NCBI GenBank assembly: GCA_016711265.1
Contig: JADJTI010000001.1
Location: forward strand, 620,001 to 684,000
Length of the DNA: 64,000 nucleotides
Direction of reading: 5' to 3'
Origin: Austwickia sp.
GTDB lineage: Bacteria > Actinomycetota > Actinomycetes > Actinomycetales > Dermatophilaceae
Below, piece by piece: positions 52,131-61,338 of this stretch. The position numbers and the translations under genes were made by a program. Numbering within the stretch: position 1 is the first letter of the stretch; every line of letters starts with the position of its first letter. The notes beneath the pieces are model-generated. The model worked only from the letters and a program-made list of their open reading frames with translations, was not told the origin of the DNA and searched no databases.

Positions 52131-53511
52131 GGCGCACATTCTCGCCTATGGACGCTGCTAACTCCGCGTCGCTGTCCAGGGGCGAACGGTGCTGCGCCGA
52201 GCCGGGTGCCCGGCGAGCTTCCAGCCATCGCATCACCGGGGTGGCGCTCACGCCGTGGATGAGCACCGACGCGACGATCGTGAACGCAACGGTCGACCAC
52301 AGCACCGGGCCGTACTCATCGAATGATCCGGTGTTGAGGGCGTACGCCAAATAGAACACCGAACCGATGCCCCGAACGCCGAAAAAGCTCACCGCGAGTC
52401 GCTCGTGGGAGGTCAAGGCGTGATCGCCGGGATCGCGGTCGTCATCGCGGTCGGCTTGGCCCCCACGCGCGAGGCTCAGCCAGCCGACAAGCGGTCGGAT
52501 CACCAGCAGCAAGGTCAGTCCCACGGCGACCCCCGGCCAACTCAATGAGGACAGGAGGCCGTCGCTGAGGGCCACGCCCAACAGGAGAAGCAGCATCATG
52601 GTGCACAGCAGTTCCAGGCGCTCGATGGTGCTGTGCATGTACTCGTGGTAACCGTGGTGCCGCTCCGAGCTGCGCAACGCGATGCCCGCCACGAAGACCG
52701 CCAGGAATCCCCAGCCATGCACGAGCTCGGCCAACCCGTACGACACCAGGATGACGGCCAGGGCCAGCAGCGGCTCACCACGATCGGCGAGGCGGAATTG
52801 GTGGACCGAGCTGCGGAAGGCGATCTGCCCCAGTCCCCAGCCGACCAGCAGCCCGACGAGCACTCCGATCACAATCTTGCCGACGACCTCCCAGGCCACC
52901 CAGCCGACCACCCATTCCGTCAACGGCGCCCCGGCGGCCATGATGATCGCCGCCTTGACGAACGGGAACGCCAAGGCATCGTTGAAGCCGGCCTCGCTGG
53001 TCAGGGCGAACCGGACCTCGTCGTCTTCGTCGACGTGTTCACCCTGGTCGGTGGTCGGCCCCTCCACCTGTACGTCGGCCGCCAGCACTGGGTCAGTCGG
53101 TGACAGCACCGCTCCCAGCAGGAGGGCGACCGCCGGTGGCACACCCATCAGCCACCAGGCCAACAACGCCGTCGCGCCGATACCCAACGGCATCGCGATG
53201 CCCAGCAGCCGCCAGGTCGCCCACCAGGCCCGCAGCGTGGCCCGATCCCGTAGCCGCAGCGGCCGATCCAGCGCCAGTGCGACGCCCATCAGCGCCACGA
53301 GCACGGTGAACTCCGCCAGGTGGGCGGTCAACGTGCCGTGCTCCAACGGCGACAGAGTGACGCCACCCCCGAAGGGGATGAAGCCGATACCGATGCCCAT
53401 CACGACCAGGACGATGGGGGCGGACAGAGCCACCCGGGTCAGCAGCGTCGGCACGATGACGGCCACCAGGAGTGCGATTCCGCCGATCAGGTAGCCCGCA
53501 GCTGCGCTCAC
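52090..53511 (-). CDS. CPA1-family cation:proton antiporter
   Basis: 473-residue membrane protein with about 12 segments. Typical Na+/H+ exchanger signatures: AVLSPTDPVLAADVQ, ALTSEAGFNDALAFPFV with the paired acidic transport residues, and the C-terminal VSFFGVRGIGSVFYLAYAL. A cytoplasmic tail of about 45 polar residues follows. GTG at 53511 is the first start after the repeat-rich intergenic region; the longer frame to 53652 crosses that region. The last 41 bases overlap hemQ. Probably exchanges Na+ or K+ for protons; specificity not readable. Confidence 0.9.
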   Translation of the reverse strand: MSAAAGYLIGGIALLVAVIVPTLLTRVALSAPIVLVVMGIGIGFIPFGGGVTLSPLEHGTLTAHLAEFTVLVALMGVALALDRPLRLRDRATLRAWWATWRLLGIAMPLGIGATALLAWWLMGVPPAVALLLGAVLSPTDPVLAADVQVEGPTTDQGEHVDEDDEVRFALTSEAGFNDALAFPFVKAAIIMAAGAPLTEWVVGWVAWEVVGKIVIGVLVGLLVGWGLGQIAFRSSVHQFRLADRGEPLLALAVILVSYGLAELVHGWGFLAVFVAGIALRSSERHHGYHEYMHSTIERLELLCTMMLLLLLGVALSDGLLSSLSWPGVAVGLTLLLVIRPLVGWLSLARGGQADRDDDRDPGDHALTSHERLAVSFFGVRGIGSVFYLAYALNTGSFDEYGPVLWSTVAFTIVASVLIHGVSATPVMRWLEARRAPGSAQHRSPLDSDAELAASIGENVRHDQHTPTDGPADS

Positions 53512-53828
53512 GCCGATCAGCTTGTCAGAACATCGATGGTGCTGCCCGCCAGGGCCAGGGTGGCGGCCGTCCCTCCCGAGGTGGCGACCGCCGTACCGGG
53601 ACCATCCAGGCTCGCGGCCGTACCCGCCCGAACCCATCTCCCACTGCCACACCCACCAAGCTTCGTGGGTCTGAACGAGGAACGTGGGTCCCGGCGAGCA
53701 ACGTGGGTCCCGGCGAGGAACGTGGGTCCCGCCTCCCGCTGGACCACCGCAACCAGGGAGCTCGGCCCGTACCCGCCCGAGGTGGCGACCGCCGGGACCA
53801 GGGTGAGCGTCGCGTTAGGTTTCTCAGC
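53512..53828. repeat. Repeat-rich intergenic region
   Basis: 317 bases between divergent genes with no supported gene. At 53681-53731 a 19-base unit (AACGTGGGTCCCGGCGAG plus one base) is repeated 2.7 times in tandem, with a degenerate copy just upstream. A separate 19-base direct repeat, CCCGAGGTGGCGACCGCCG, occurs at 53575-53593 and 53776-53794. The region must also carry both promoters. Confidence 0.75.
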
Positions 53829-54590
53829 GTGGCCCCTTCACCGACCCCACCGACGGCCGGCGCGCGACGTACTGCGACGCTGGCCCGGCTGTCACCTGGC
53901 CAGCAGCTGCGCGCCGGGCGACTTCCGCGCCGGCTGGGGCAATTGATGGTCGGGCTGACCCTGTACGGGGTCTCGATGGCCATGCTCATCCGCAGCACCC
54001 TTGGCCTGGACCCGTGGGACGTCCTGCACGTGGGGCTCGCCGGACACCTGGGTTGGTCGATCGGCGTCACCACCATCGCGGTGGGCGCGTTCGTCCTCCT
54101 CGGCTGGATCCCGCTGCGCCAATGGCCGGGCCTAGGCACCGTGGCCAACACCATCTGGATCGGGGTGGCCACCGACGCCGCCCTGGCGGTCATCCCGGTC
54201 ACCGATCAGCTCCCGGTGCGCTGGGCGCTCCTGCTCACCGGGATCGTGGGTAACGGACTGGCGAGCGCCCTGTACATCGGCAGCCAGCTCGGCCCCGGGC
54301 CGCGCGACGGCCTGATGACCGGCCTGCACCACCGCACCGGCGTCAGTATCCGCGTGGTGCGCACCGCCCTGGAACTGACCGTGCTGGGCATCGGCTGGTG
54401 GCTGGGAGGCACGGTGGGCGTGGGCACGGTGATGTACGCCGTGGGCATCGGGCCGCTCCTGCACGCGTTCCTGCCCCGATGCATCGTAGCGCTCGAGGCG
54501 CCGGGCACCACCGAAGGCGGCACCACCGAAGGCGGCACCACCGAAGGCGGCCTCAACCCAGCGACTTCACCAACTCCACCACGCGAGTGA
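53829..54590 (+). CDS. YczE/YyaS-like membrane protein
   Basis: 253 residues with about five membrane segments: LMVGLTLYGVSMAMLIRSTLG, GVTTIAVGAFVLLGWIPL, TIWIGVATDAALAVIP, WALLLTGIVGNGLASALYIGS and a last GGTVGVGTVMYAVGIGPLL. LGPGPRDGLMTGLHHRTG between segments is the family's most conserved part. Function unknown. GTG at 53829. The tail contains three copies of GTTEG from a 15-base DNA repeat (GGCACCACCGAAGGC type) at about 54507-54553, and the last 38 bases overlap the convergent hemE. Confidence 0.82.
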   Translation: MAPSPTPPTAGARRTATLARLSPGQQLRAGRLPRRLGQLMVGLTLYGVSMAMLIRSTLGLDPWDVLHVGLAGHLGWSIGVTTIAVGAFVLLGWIPLRQWPGLGTVANTIWIGVATDAALAVIPVTDQLPVRWALLLTGIVGNGLASALYIGSQLGPGPRDGLMTGLHHRTGVSIRVVRTALELTVLGIGWWLGGTVGVGTVMYAVGIGPLLHAFLPRCIVALEAPGTTEGGTTEGGTTEGGLNPATSPTPPRE

Positions 54591-55611
54591 GCACGTCGGG
54601 ATCCGTGGTGGGGAGCACGCCATGCCCGAGATTCAGAATGTGGCCGCGTGCGGCGCGTCCCTCGGCCACGATCGAGCACACCCGCTCCTCGATCACCTCC
54701 CACGGCGCGAACAGCAGCGCGGGGTCGAGGTTGCCCTGCACGGCGTACGCATCCCCCACCCGGGCGATCGCGTCGCCGAGCTGGACCCGGTAGTCCACGC
54801 CCACCACCTCGGCACCGGCCTGCGCCATCGAGGACAACAGTTCCCCGGTGCCCACCCCGAAGTGGATCCGGGGTACGCCGGCACCGGCGACCGCGGCCAG
54901 GGCGGCCGCCGAGTGCGGCCGGACGAGGCGCTCGTAGTCCGCTCGCTGGACGGCGCCCACCCAGGAGTCGAAGAGTTGTACGGCGGAGGCGCCAGCGGTC
55001 ACCTGGACGCGCAGGAACTCCCCGGAGATCTGCGCGAGTCGGGCACAGAGGGCGTGCCAGAGCTCCGGATCGCCATGCATCAACGCCTTGGTACGTTCAT
55101 GGTTCTTGCTCGGCCCGCCCTCGACCAGGTACGACGCGAGGGTGAACGGCGCGCCCGCGAAACCGATCAACGGGGTCGGCCCGAGCTCACCCACCAGCAA
55201 CCGGACCGACTCGGTGATGTCCGGCACCATGTCTGCGGTGAGTTCGGGGATGGCATCCAGGTCGCGCTGACGCCGGACCGGCGCGGCGATCACCGGCCCC
55301 ACTCCGGGGACGATGTCCACGTCCACCCCGACGGCCGCCAGCGGGACCACGATGTCGCTGAAGAAGATGGCCGCGTCGACGCCGTGTCGCCGAACCGGCT
55401 GCAGGGTGATCTCGGTGACCAGGTCTGGGCGCCGACACGAGGCCAGCATCGGGATGCCCTCACGGACCGCGCGGTATTCGGGCAGGGAACGCCCGGCCTG
55501 ACGCATGAACCAGACCGGCGGACGACTGCCCGGCTGCCCGGTGGCCGCCCGCACGAGCAGGCTGTCGCGCGGGTGTTCAGGACGGTCGGGAGTGGGGATC
55601 GCTGGCGTCAC
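54553..55611 (-). CDS. hemE: Uroporphyrinogen decarboxylase
   Basis: Removes four carboxyl groups from uroporphyrinogen III to give coproporphyrinogen III. 352 residues. Signatures: PPVWFMRQAGRSLPEYR with the substrate-binding arginines, FFSDIVVPLAAVG with the essential Asp, and PLIGFAGAPFTLASYLVEGG. C-terminal ILNLGHGVLPTTDPD is typical. Start GTG at 55611. Works in the same pathway as HemQ encoded 2.4 kb downstream on the same strand; the enzymes between (CpfC, CgoX) are not in the window. Divergent from a DUF3000 gene. Confidence 0.95.
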   Translation of the reverse strand: MTPAIPTPDRPEHPRDSLLVRAATGQPGSRPPVWFMRQAGRSLPEYRAVREGIPMLASCRRPDLVTEITLQPVRRHGVDAAIFFSDIVVPLAAVGVDVDIVPGVGPVIAAPVRRQRDLDAIPELTADMVPDITESVRLLVGELGPTPLIGFAGAPFTLASYLVEGGPSKNHERTKALMHGDPELWHALCARLAQISGEFLRVQVTAGASAVQLFDSWVGAVQRADYERLVRPHSAAALAAVAGAGVPRIHFGVGTGELLSSMAQAGAEVVGVDYRVQLGDAIARVGDAYAVQGNLDPALLFAPWEVIEERVCSIVAEGRAARGHILNLGHGVLPTTDPDVLTRVVELVKSLG

Positions 55612-55681
55612 CGGTGCATCGTGTCACGGTGCGCGGCGTGGTGCCCTGGCCTCGACAGACCCTCGGCCATACAGTGCGGAG

Positions 55682-56311
55682 GTGACCAGCCGGGGTGTAC
55701 GCGCCGGCCACGCCCCGGGGTTCGACCGGGCCGTGGCGGGCCTGATCGACGTCGACCGGCGGCCGGAGGTCACGCTGGCGGAGATCCCGGCCCCCCAGCG
55801 GGTGGCACCGTTCGCGGTCGCGTTGTCCGCGGATGTCGAAGCCAGCTATCCCCTCACCTCCTCGCTGCAGGGCCAGGCCGCAGACGAGCCGGCCGACGAT
55901 GATGAGCCGCTGGCAGCGGGACGATTCGTCGTGCTCCACGATCCTGGCGCACCCTCGGCGTGGGACGGCACCTGGCGGGTGGTGACTTTTGCGCGAGCAC
56001 GGCTGGAGCCGGAGCTGGCGGCGGACCCCATGCTCGGGTCGGTTGGTTGGTCGTGGCTGACGGACGCGTTGACCGACGCGGGGGTGGTGCACCACGCCCT
56101 CGGGGGCACGGTCACCCGAGTGGTCTCCGACGGCTTCGGCACCATGGACGACCAGGGCAGCACCGTTGACCTGGAGGTTCGCGCCTCCTGGACACCGACT
56201 GGGGACGATCTGCCGGCCCAGCTCGGCACCTGGCTGGAAGCTGCTGTGCACGCTGGCCGGGCTGCCGCCGCTGCCCGAGGGGTCCGGCCGCTGCGACCCC
56301 ACCGCAGCTGA
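55682..56311 (+). CDS. DUF3000 family protein
   Basis: 209 residues, soluble, with the actinobacterial DUF3000 pattern: FDRAVAGLIDVDRRPEVTLAE, GRFVVLHDPGAPSAWDGTWR, LEPELAADPMLGSVGWSWL and VDLEVRASWTP near the end. Function unknown. The location between hemE and the ribonuclease D gene is the usual one for this family in actinobacteria. GTG at 55682; only a short GGAG-like site precedes it. The ribonuclease D gene begins 50 bases after it. Confidence 0.85.
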   Translation: MTSRGVRAGHAPGFDRAVAGLIDVDRRPEVTLAEIPAPQRVAPFAVALSADVEASYPLTSSLQGQAADEPADDDEPLAAGRFVVLHDPGAPSAWDGTWRVVTFARARLEPELAADPMLGSVGWSWLTDALTDAGVVHHALGGTVTRVVSDGFGTMDDQGSTVDLEVRASWTPTGDDLPAQLGTWLEAAVHAGRAAAAARGVRPLRPHRS

Positions 56312-56361
56312 TCGACACACAGACAAGGCGCCTGGTCAACGGGGGTTGTAGCCTAACCCTG

Positions 56362-57669
56362 ATGAATTCTGTCAACCAAACCGCGTCTGGGGCGCCGGAG
56401 GCGTCGGCCGAACGAGCGGACGGCGAAACCGCGGAGACCCCGCCCACCGTGGTGTATCCCGTTCTCAACATGCCCGCGGGCGGGGTGCCGGACGTGGTGG
56501 AGGACGAGCGGCGGCTGCTCACGGCGGCGGCCGCCTTGGCCGCGGGAACCGGGCCGATGGCCGTCGACGCCGAGCGCGCCTCCGGGTATCGGTATGGTCA
56601 GCGCGCCTACCTGGTCCAGATCCGCCGGGAGGGCGCCGGGACGTGGCTCATCGATCCGATGGCCTGCCCGGACCTGAGCCCCATCGGCCGCGCCACGCAC
56701 GACGTCGAGTGGATCCTGCACGCCGCCACCCAGGACCTGCCCTGCCTGGCGGAGGTGGGCATGGCGCCGACCGTACTGTTCGACACCGAGCTGGGGGCTC
56801 GACTGGCCGGGCTCGCCCGGGTGGGGCTGTCGGCCGTGGCCGAGCATTACCTGGGCATGTCGCTGGCCAAGGAGCACTCGGCGGTCGACTGGTCCTCCCG
56901 ACCACTGCCGGAGCCCTGGCTGCGGTATGCCGCGCTCGACGTGGAGATCCTCGCGGCCCTGCGCGACGCCATGCACGCCGATCTCGTCAGCCAGGGCAAG
57001 CAGGAGTGGGCTCGCCAGGAGTTCGCGGCCCTGGTCGACTTCACCAAACCGGCCGCCCGCCCCGACCCGTGGCGGCGCACCTCGGGTATCCACCGGGTCC
57101 GCAACCGTCGTACCCTCGCGATCGTCCGGGAGCTGTGGTACCTGCGCGACGATGTGGCCCGGACCCGCGACATCTCCCCCGGCCGGGTGATCCCGGACGC
57201 GATGCTGCTCGAGGTGGCGGTCGCCGCCCCCAGCTCCGCCGACGAGCTCGCCAAAGTCACCCACAACAAGGCGGTACGCCGGTACAGCTCGCCCATCCTG
57301 GACGCCGTACGACGGGCCGTGAGTCTGCCGGAGTCGGCCTGGCCGGTGGCGAGCCTGCCGGGGGACGGCCCCCCGCCGGCGAGGGTGTGGGCCGACCGGG
57401 ACCCGGTCGCCGCCCAGCGCCTGCAGTCCGCGCGGACTGCCCTGGGGGAGTTCGCCGCCGAACACCACCTGCCCGTGGAGAACCTGCTCTCCCCCGACAC
57501 CTTGCGCCGGGTGCTCTGGGAGCCCCCCGCAGCCACCGTGGACGAGGTCGGCGCGGAGCTGGCGGCACGGGGGGCCCGATCCTGGCAAATTGACGTCACG
57601 GCTCCGGTCATCGCGGCCATCCTGCAGGGCGATAATCGAGTACCCGCCGGTACTGACCGCGTGACGTGA
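56362..57669 (+). CDS. rnd: Ribonuclease D-like 3'-5' exonuclease
   Basis: 435 residues. DEDDy exonuclease motifs: VDAERASG (ExoI), THDVEWIL (ExoII) and YAALDVEIL (ExoIII, Tyr and Asp). An HRDC domain follows at about residues 225-300 (RELWYLRDDVARTRDISPGRVIPDAML), then a second HRDC-like C-terminal region. Trims the 3' end of tRNA precursors and other stable RNAs. The 35-residue N-terminal extension is disordered. Start ATG at 56362. Followed, after an operator-like palindrome, by fadA. Confidence 0.9.
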   Translation: MNSVNQTASGAPEASAERADGETAETPPTVVYPVLNMPAGGVPDVVEDERRLLTAAAALAAGTGPMAVDAERASGYRYGQRAYLVQIRREGAGTWLIDPMACPDLSPIGRATHDVEWILHAATQDLPCLAEVGMAPTVLFDTELGARLAGLARVGLSAVAEHYLGMSLAKEHSAVDWSSRPLPEPWLRYAALDVEILAALRDAMHADLVSQGKQEWARQEFAALVDFTKPAARPDPWRRTSGIHRVRNRRTLAIVRELWYLRDDVARTRDISPGRVIPDAMLLEVAVAAPSSADELAKVTHNKAVRRYSSPILDAVRRAVSLPESAWPVASLPGDGPPPARVWADRDPVAAQRLQSARTALGEFAAEHHLPVENLLSPDTLRRVLWEPPAATVDEVGAELAARGARSWQIDVTAPVIAAILQGDNRVPAGTDRVT

Positions 57670-57699
57670 GCGCGTGACCCGGATTACCCACACGTTCGG

Positions 57700-57713
57700 T
57701 TACCGATCAGTAA
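57700..57713. promoter_or_regulatory. Palindromic operator candidate upstream of fadA
   Basis: TTACCGATCAGTAA is a 14-base near-palindrome (12 of 14 positions symmetrical) located 67 bases before the fadA start and 30 bases after the rnd stop. Size and symmetry suit a TetR-type fatty-acid regulator. No regulator gene of that type is adjacent. Confidence 0.5.
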
Positions 57714-57780
57714 TATCGGGGGTATCCACCCGCCGAGCGGCATCCGTCCCGGGGTGCCCGGAACGCCCAGGAGGCGTGCA

Positions 57781-58995
57781 GTGTCTCGAGTCCGCCAAGA
57801 AGTCGTCTTCGTCGACGGTGTCCGTACACCGTTCGGCAAGTCGGGGGAGAAGGGCATGTACGCCCAGACCCGCGCCGACGACCTGGTCATCGCCTGTGTC
57901 CGCGAACTCCTGCGGCGCAACCCCGAACTCCCGCCCGAGCGGGTCGAAGATGTCGCCATCGCCGCGACCACCCAGATCGGCGACCAGGGCCTGACCCTGG
58001 GCCGGCTGGTCGCTCTCCTGTCCGGGCTGCCCAACACCGTCCCCGGCTACTCGGTGGACCGGATGTGCGCCGGCGCGCTCACCTCCGTGGCCACCATCGC
58101 CGGCCAGATCGGCTTCGGCCAGATCGACGTGGCCATCGCCGGCGGCGTCGAGCACATGGGCCGGCACCCGATGGGCGAGGGCGTCGACCCCAACCCGCGG
58201 ATCATCGCCGAGAAGCTCGTGGACCCCTCCGCCCTCGTCATGGGCGCGACCGCGGAGAACCTGTCCGACCGCTACCCGCAGCTGACGAAGGAGCGCTCGG
58301 ACGCCTACGCGGTGAACAGCCAGGCCAAGCTGGCCCAGGCGTACGCCGACAACAAGATCCAGCCGGACCTGGTCCCGGTCGCCACCCGGCATGCCGACCT
58401 CGGCTGGGGATTGGCCACCACGGACGAACCGCCGCGACCCGGGGTCACCATGGAGGACCTGGCCGGTCTCAAGACCCCGTTCCGGGACCACGGCAAGGTC
58501 ACGCCGGGCAACGCCGCCGGGCTCAACGACGGGGCCACGGCCTGCATCCTGGCCTCGGAGAAGGCCGCCAAGGAACTCGGCCTGGCGACCAAGATGCGCC
58601 TGGTCAGCTTCGGTTTCGTCGGTCTGGAACCGGAGTACATGGGCTACGGCCCGGTGCCCGCTGCCGAGAAGGCGCTCAAGCTGGCCGACCTGAGCATCGA
58701 CGACATCGGGCTGTTCGAGCTCAACGAGGCGTTCGCCGTCCAGGTCGTCGCCTTCCTCGATCACTTCGGCATCCCCGATGACTCCCCCAAGGTGAACCTG
58801 TACGGCGGCGCCATCGCCGTCGGTCACCCGCTGGCCTCCTCCGGCGTTCGGCTGTGCAACCAGTTGGCCCGGCAGTTCGAGGATCACCCGGAGGTCCGCT
58901 ACGGCATGGTCGCCATGTGCATCGGCATCGGCATGGGCGCCGCGATCATCTGGGAGAACCCGCACCACGCCGACTACGCCCCCACCGCGGACTGA
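57781..58995 (+). CDS. fadA: Acetyl-CoA acyltransferase (thiolase)
   Basis: Last step of beta-oxidation: cleaves 3-ketoacyl-CoA with CoA. 404 residues. Nucleophile Cys in VDRMCAGALTS at about residue 92, LNEAFAVQVVAF, GGAIAVGHPLASSG with the active-site His, and the second catalytic Cys in MCIGIGMGAAII. GTG at 57781 has CAGGAGG upstream. fadB begins 21 bases after the stop, so the pair forms one operon encoding the two subunits of a trifunctional complex. Confidence 0.93.
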   Translation: MSRVRQEVVFVDGVRTPFGKSGEKGMYAQTRADDLVIACVRELLRRNPELPPERVEDVAIAATTQIGDQGLTLGRLVALLSGLPNTVPGYSVDRMCAGALTSVATIAGQIGFGQIDVAIAGGVEHMGRHPMGEGVDPNPRIIAEKLVDPSALVMGATAENLSDRYPQLTKERSDAYAVNSQAKLAQAYADNKIQPDLVPVATRHADLGWGLATTDEPPRPGVTMEDLAGLKTPFRDHGKVTPGNAAGLNDGATACILASEKAAKELGLATKMRLVSFGFVGLEPEYMGYGPVPAAEKALKLADLSIDDIGLFELNEAFAVQVVAFLDHFGIPDDSPKVNLYGGAIAVGHPLASSGVRLCNQLARQFEDHPEVRYGMVAMCIGIGMGAAIIWENPHHADYAPTAD

Positions 58996-59016
58996 CCGCA
59001 CCGATCAGGAACTGGA

Positions 59017-61137
59017 GTGAACACCGCGATGGATTTCAGCCAGATCTTCCCCAAAGAGGTCGTCACCAAGGCCCTCGCCCGGGACGTCGAACTACCCGAC
59101 GGCGCCGGCACGATGGCCTTGATCACCCTCGACAACGGCTTTGACCACACCAAGCCCAACACCTTCGGGCCCGCCTCGCTGCAGAGCCTGAGCCAGGCCC
59201 TGGACCGGTGTAAGGAGCGTGCCGCCGCCGGCGAGATCGTTGCCGTCGGGCTCACCGGCAAGCCGTTCATCTTCGCCGTCGGGGCCGACCTGACCGGCGT
59301 ACCGGCCGTCAGCAAGCGCGAGCAGGCCGTGGCCATCGCCCAACTCGGCCACGAGACTTTCGGCAAGTTGTCCACGCTGGGGGTACCCTCGTTCGCGTTC
59401 GTCAACGGCGCCGCTCTCGGTGGTGGCGTCGAGGCCGCATTGGCCTGCGACTACCGCGTGGTGTCCTCCGCGGTGCCGGCGATCGCGCTGCCCGAGTGCT
59501 TCCTCGGGCTGGTTCCCGGCTGGGGCGGCTGCTGGCTCGTGCCGAACCTGATCGGCATCGAGAACGCCCTCAAGGTCGTCATCGAGAACCCGCTGGCCAT
59601 GAACAAGATGCTGAACGGGCCCTCGGCGTACAAGCTGGGCATGTTCGACGCGATGTTCGACGGCGCCGAGTTCCTGATGGAGTCGCTGCGCTGGGCCGGC
59701 GGCGTGGTCAAGGGCGAGGTCACCGTCGAGCGCCCCGAAGTCAACCGCGACGAAGCCGCCTGGAACGGCGCGATCAAGGCCGCGACCAAAGCCGTGCACG
59801 TCAAGACCGGTGGCTACTCCCCCGCGCCGTACCGCGCGCTCAAGCTGCTGGCGGCGGCCCGCACGAACACCCGCGAGGAAGGCTTCGCTCTGGAGGACGA
59901 GGCCCTGGCCGACCTGCTCATGGGCGATGAACTGCGTGCGGGGCTGTACGCGTTCGACCTCACCCAGAAGCGGGCCAAGCGGCCCGCGGGCGCGCCCGAC
60001 AAATCCCTGGCCCGCAAGGTGACCAAGGTCGGGATCGTCGGTGCCGGCCTGATGGCCAGCCAGATGGCGTTGCTGTTCATCCGGCGGATGGGCATCCCGG
60101 TGGTCATGACCGACCTCGATCAGGCTCGTGTCGACAAGGGCGTGGGGTACGTGCACGCCGAGATCGACAAGGCGCTGGAGAAGGGCCGGATGAGCCCCGA
60201 GAAGGCGAACCGCTACAAGGCTCTGATCAGCGGCTCCACCACCAAGGACGGCTTCGCGGACGCCCAGTTCGTGATCGAGGCCGTCTTTGAGGAGATGAGC
60301 GTCAAGAAGCAGGTCTGGGCTCAGGTCGAAGAGGTCGTCTCCCCCGAGTGCGTGCTGGCGACCAACACGTCCTCGTTGTCGATCACGCAGATGGCGGCCG
60401 ACCTCAAGCACCCCGAGCGGGTCGTGGGCTTCCACTTCTTCAACCCCGTGGCGATCATGCCGCTGCTGGAGATCATCAAAGGCGACAAGACCGACGACGA
60501 GACGCTGGCCACGGCGTTCGCCACGGGCAAGGCCCTGAAGAAGACGACGGTGCTGTGCACGGACTCGGCCTCGTTCATCGTGAACCGCCTGCTCGGCCGG
60601 TTTATGTCCGAGATCGCCCGGATCGTCGATGCCGGTACGCCGTTCCAGGTCGCCGACGAGGGGTTCGCCGGTGTCGCGCCGATGCCGCCGTTCCACCTGA
60701 TGGGCCTGGTCGGACCGGCGATCGCGTTGCACAACGGTGAGACCCTGCACCGCGAGTGGCCGGACCGGTTCTACGTCTCCCCCAACCTGGAGAAGATCGT
60801 CAAGGCTGGTAAGACGGCGTATTACCAGTGGGTGGACGGCCGGCCGGTGCTCGACCAGGAGGTCGTGGACCTCTACGAACCGCCTGCCGACCCGGTGGTC
60901 CTGGAGCCGGCACAGGTCCGCGAGAAGGTGCTGGCAGGGCTGGCCGAGGAGGCCCGGATCATGTTGGACGAGGGCGTCGTCGCGGCGCCCATGGACATCG
61001 ACCTGGCCATGATCACCGGCGCCGGCTTCCAGTTCTGGAACGGCGGGCTGACCCCGCTGTTGGACCGCACCGGGATCGCCGAGAAGGTCGCCGGCAAGCG
61101 CTTCCTCCCCCCGGGGGTGGCCAGCGTTCCCCAGTAG
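59017..61137 (+). CDS. fadB: Fatty-acid oxidation multifunctional protein (enoyl-CoA hydratase / 3-hydroxyacyl-CoA dehydrogenase)
   Basis: 706 residues. The N-terminal crotonase domain has the oxyanion region GALGGGVEAALACDYRVV and PECFLGLVPGWGG with a catalytic Glu. From about residue 335 the dehydrogenase domain begins with the NAD-binding motif VGIVGAGLMASQMALL, then VIEAVFEEMSVKKQVW, TNTSSLSITQMA and GFHFFNPVAIMPLLEII with the catalytic His; the C-terminal half carries the duplicated 3HCDH domain. Start GTG at 59017 or ATG at 59029; both have a purine-rich site. A strong hairpin follows at 61212-61253. Confidence 0.93.
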   Translation: MNTAMDFSQIFPKEVVTKALARDVELPDGAGTMALITLDNGFDHTKPNTFGPASLQSLSQALDRCKERAAAGEIVAVGLTGKPFIFAVGADLTGVPAVSKREQAVAIAQLGHETFGKLSTLGVPSFAFVNGAALGGGVEAALACDYRVVSSAVPAIALPECFLGLVPGWGGCWLVPNLIGIENALKVVIENPLAMNKMLNGPSAYKLGMFDAMFDGAEFLMESLRWAGGVVKGEVTVERPEVNRDEAAWNGAIKAATKAVHVKTGGYSPAPYRALKLLAAARTNTREEGFALEDEALADLLMGDELRAGLYAFDLTQKRAKRPAGAPDKSLARKVTKVGIVGAGLMASQMALLFIRRMGIPVVMTDLDQARVDKGVGYVHAEIDKALEKGRMSPEKANRYKALISGSTTKDGFADAQFVIEAVFEEMSVKKQVWAQVEEVVSPECVLATNTSSLSITQMAADLKHPERVVGFHFFNPVAIMPLLEIIKGDKTDDETLATAFATGKALKKTTVLCTDSASFIVNRLLGRFMSEIARIVDAGTPFQVADEGFAGVAPMPPFHLMGLVGPAIALHNGETLHREWPDRFYVSPNLEKIVKAGKTAYYQWVDGRPVLDQEVVDLYEPPADPVVLEPAQVREKVLAGLAEEARIMLDEGVVAAPMDIDLAMITGAGFQFWNGGLTPLLDRTGIAEKVAGKRFLPPGVASVPQ

Positions 61138-61211
61138 GCTGTCGGAGGTGGTTCGGGGTCTGCCGGTGGACTCATCGGCAGGGCGCTGAACACGGTGCCG
61201 CACCAGCCAAG

Positions 61212-61253
61212 GACGCGGCGCGGGTAGGCGGAGGGGCTTACCCGCGCCGCGTC
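61212..61253 (+). terminator. Terminator after fadB
   Basis: Perfect 15-base inverted repeat GACGCGGCGCGGGTA / TACCCGCGCCGCGTC with a 12-base loop, 75 bases after the fadB stop. Confidence 0.85.
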
Positions 61254-61321
61254 GTGCGTCCCCGCCACGCCGTCGCGTTCGGCGCGTCGCGCACCCCCTG
61301 CACCGGGGGGTATCTCACATC

Positions 61322-61338
61322 TGAGTTAGCATCGGCGC
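61322..61338 (+). promoter_or_regulatory. Possible leaderless promoter / operator of the XRE-MurA gene
   Basis: TAGCAT ends about seven bases before the ATG at 61339 and no ribosome site is present, as expected for a leaderless transcript. Just upstream, CTCACATCTGAG (61314-61325) has CTCA/TGAG arms that could bind the encoded helix-turn-helix domain. Confidence 0.4.

Noticed and set aside
53681..53731. CRISPR array
   Set aside because: The repeats are a 19-base tandem without unique spacers, and there are no cas genes in the window.
54507..54553. TTEGG repeat as a functional motif
   Set aside because: Three copies of a 15-base DNA repeat at the very end of the YczE-like gene, overlapping hemE, look like replication slippage.
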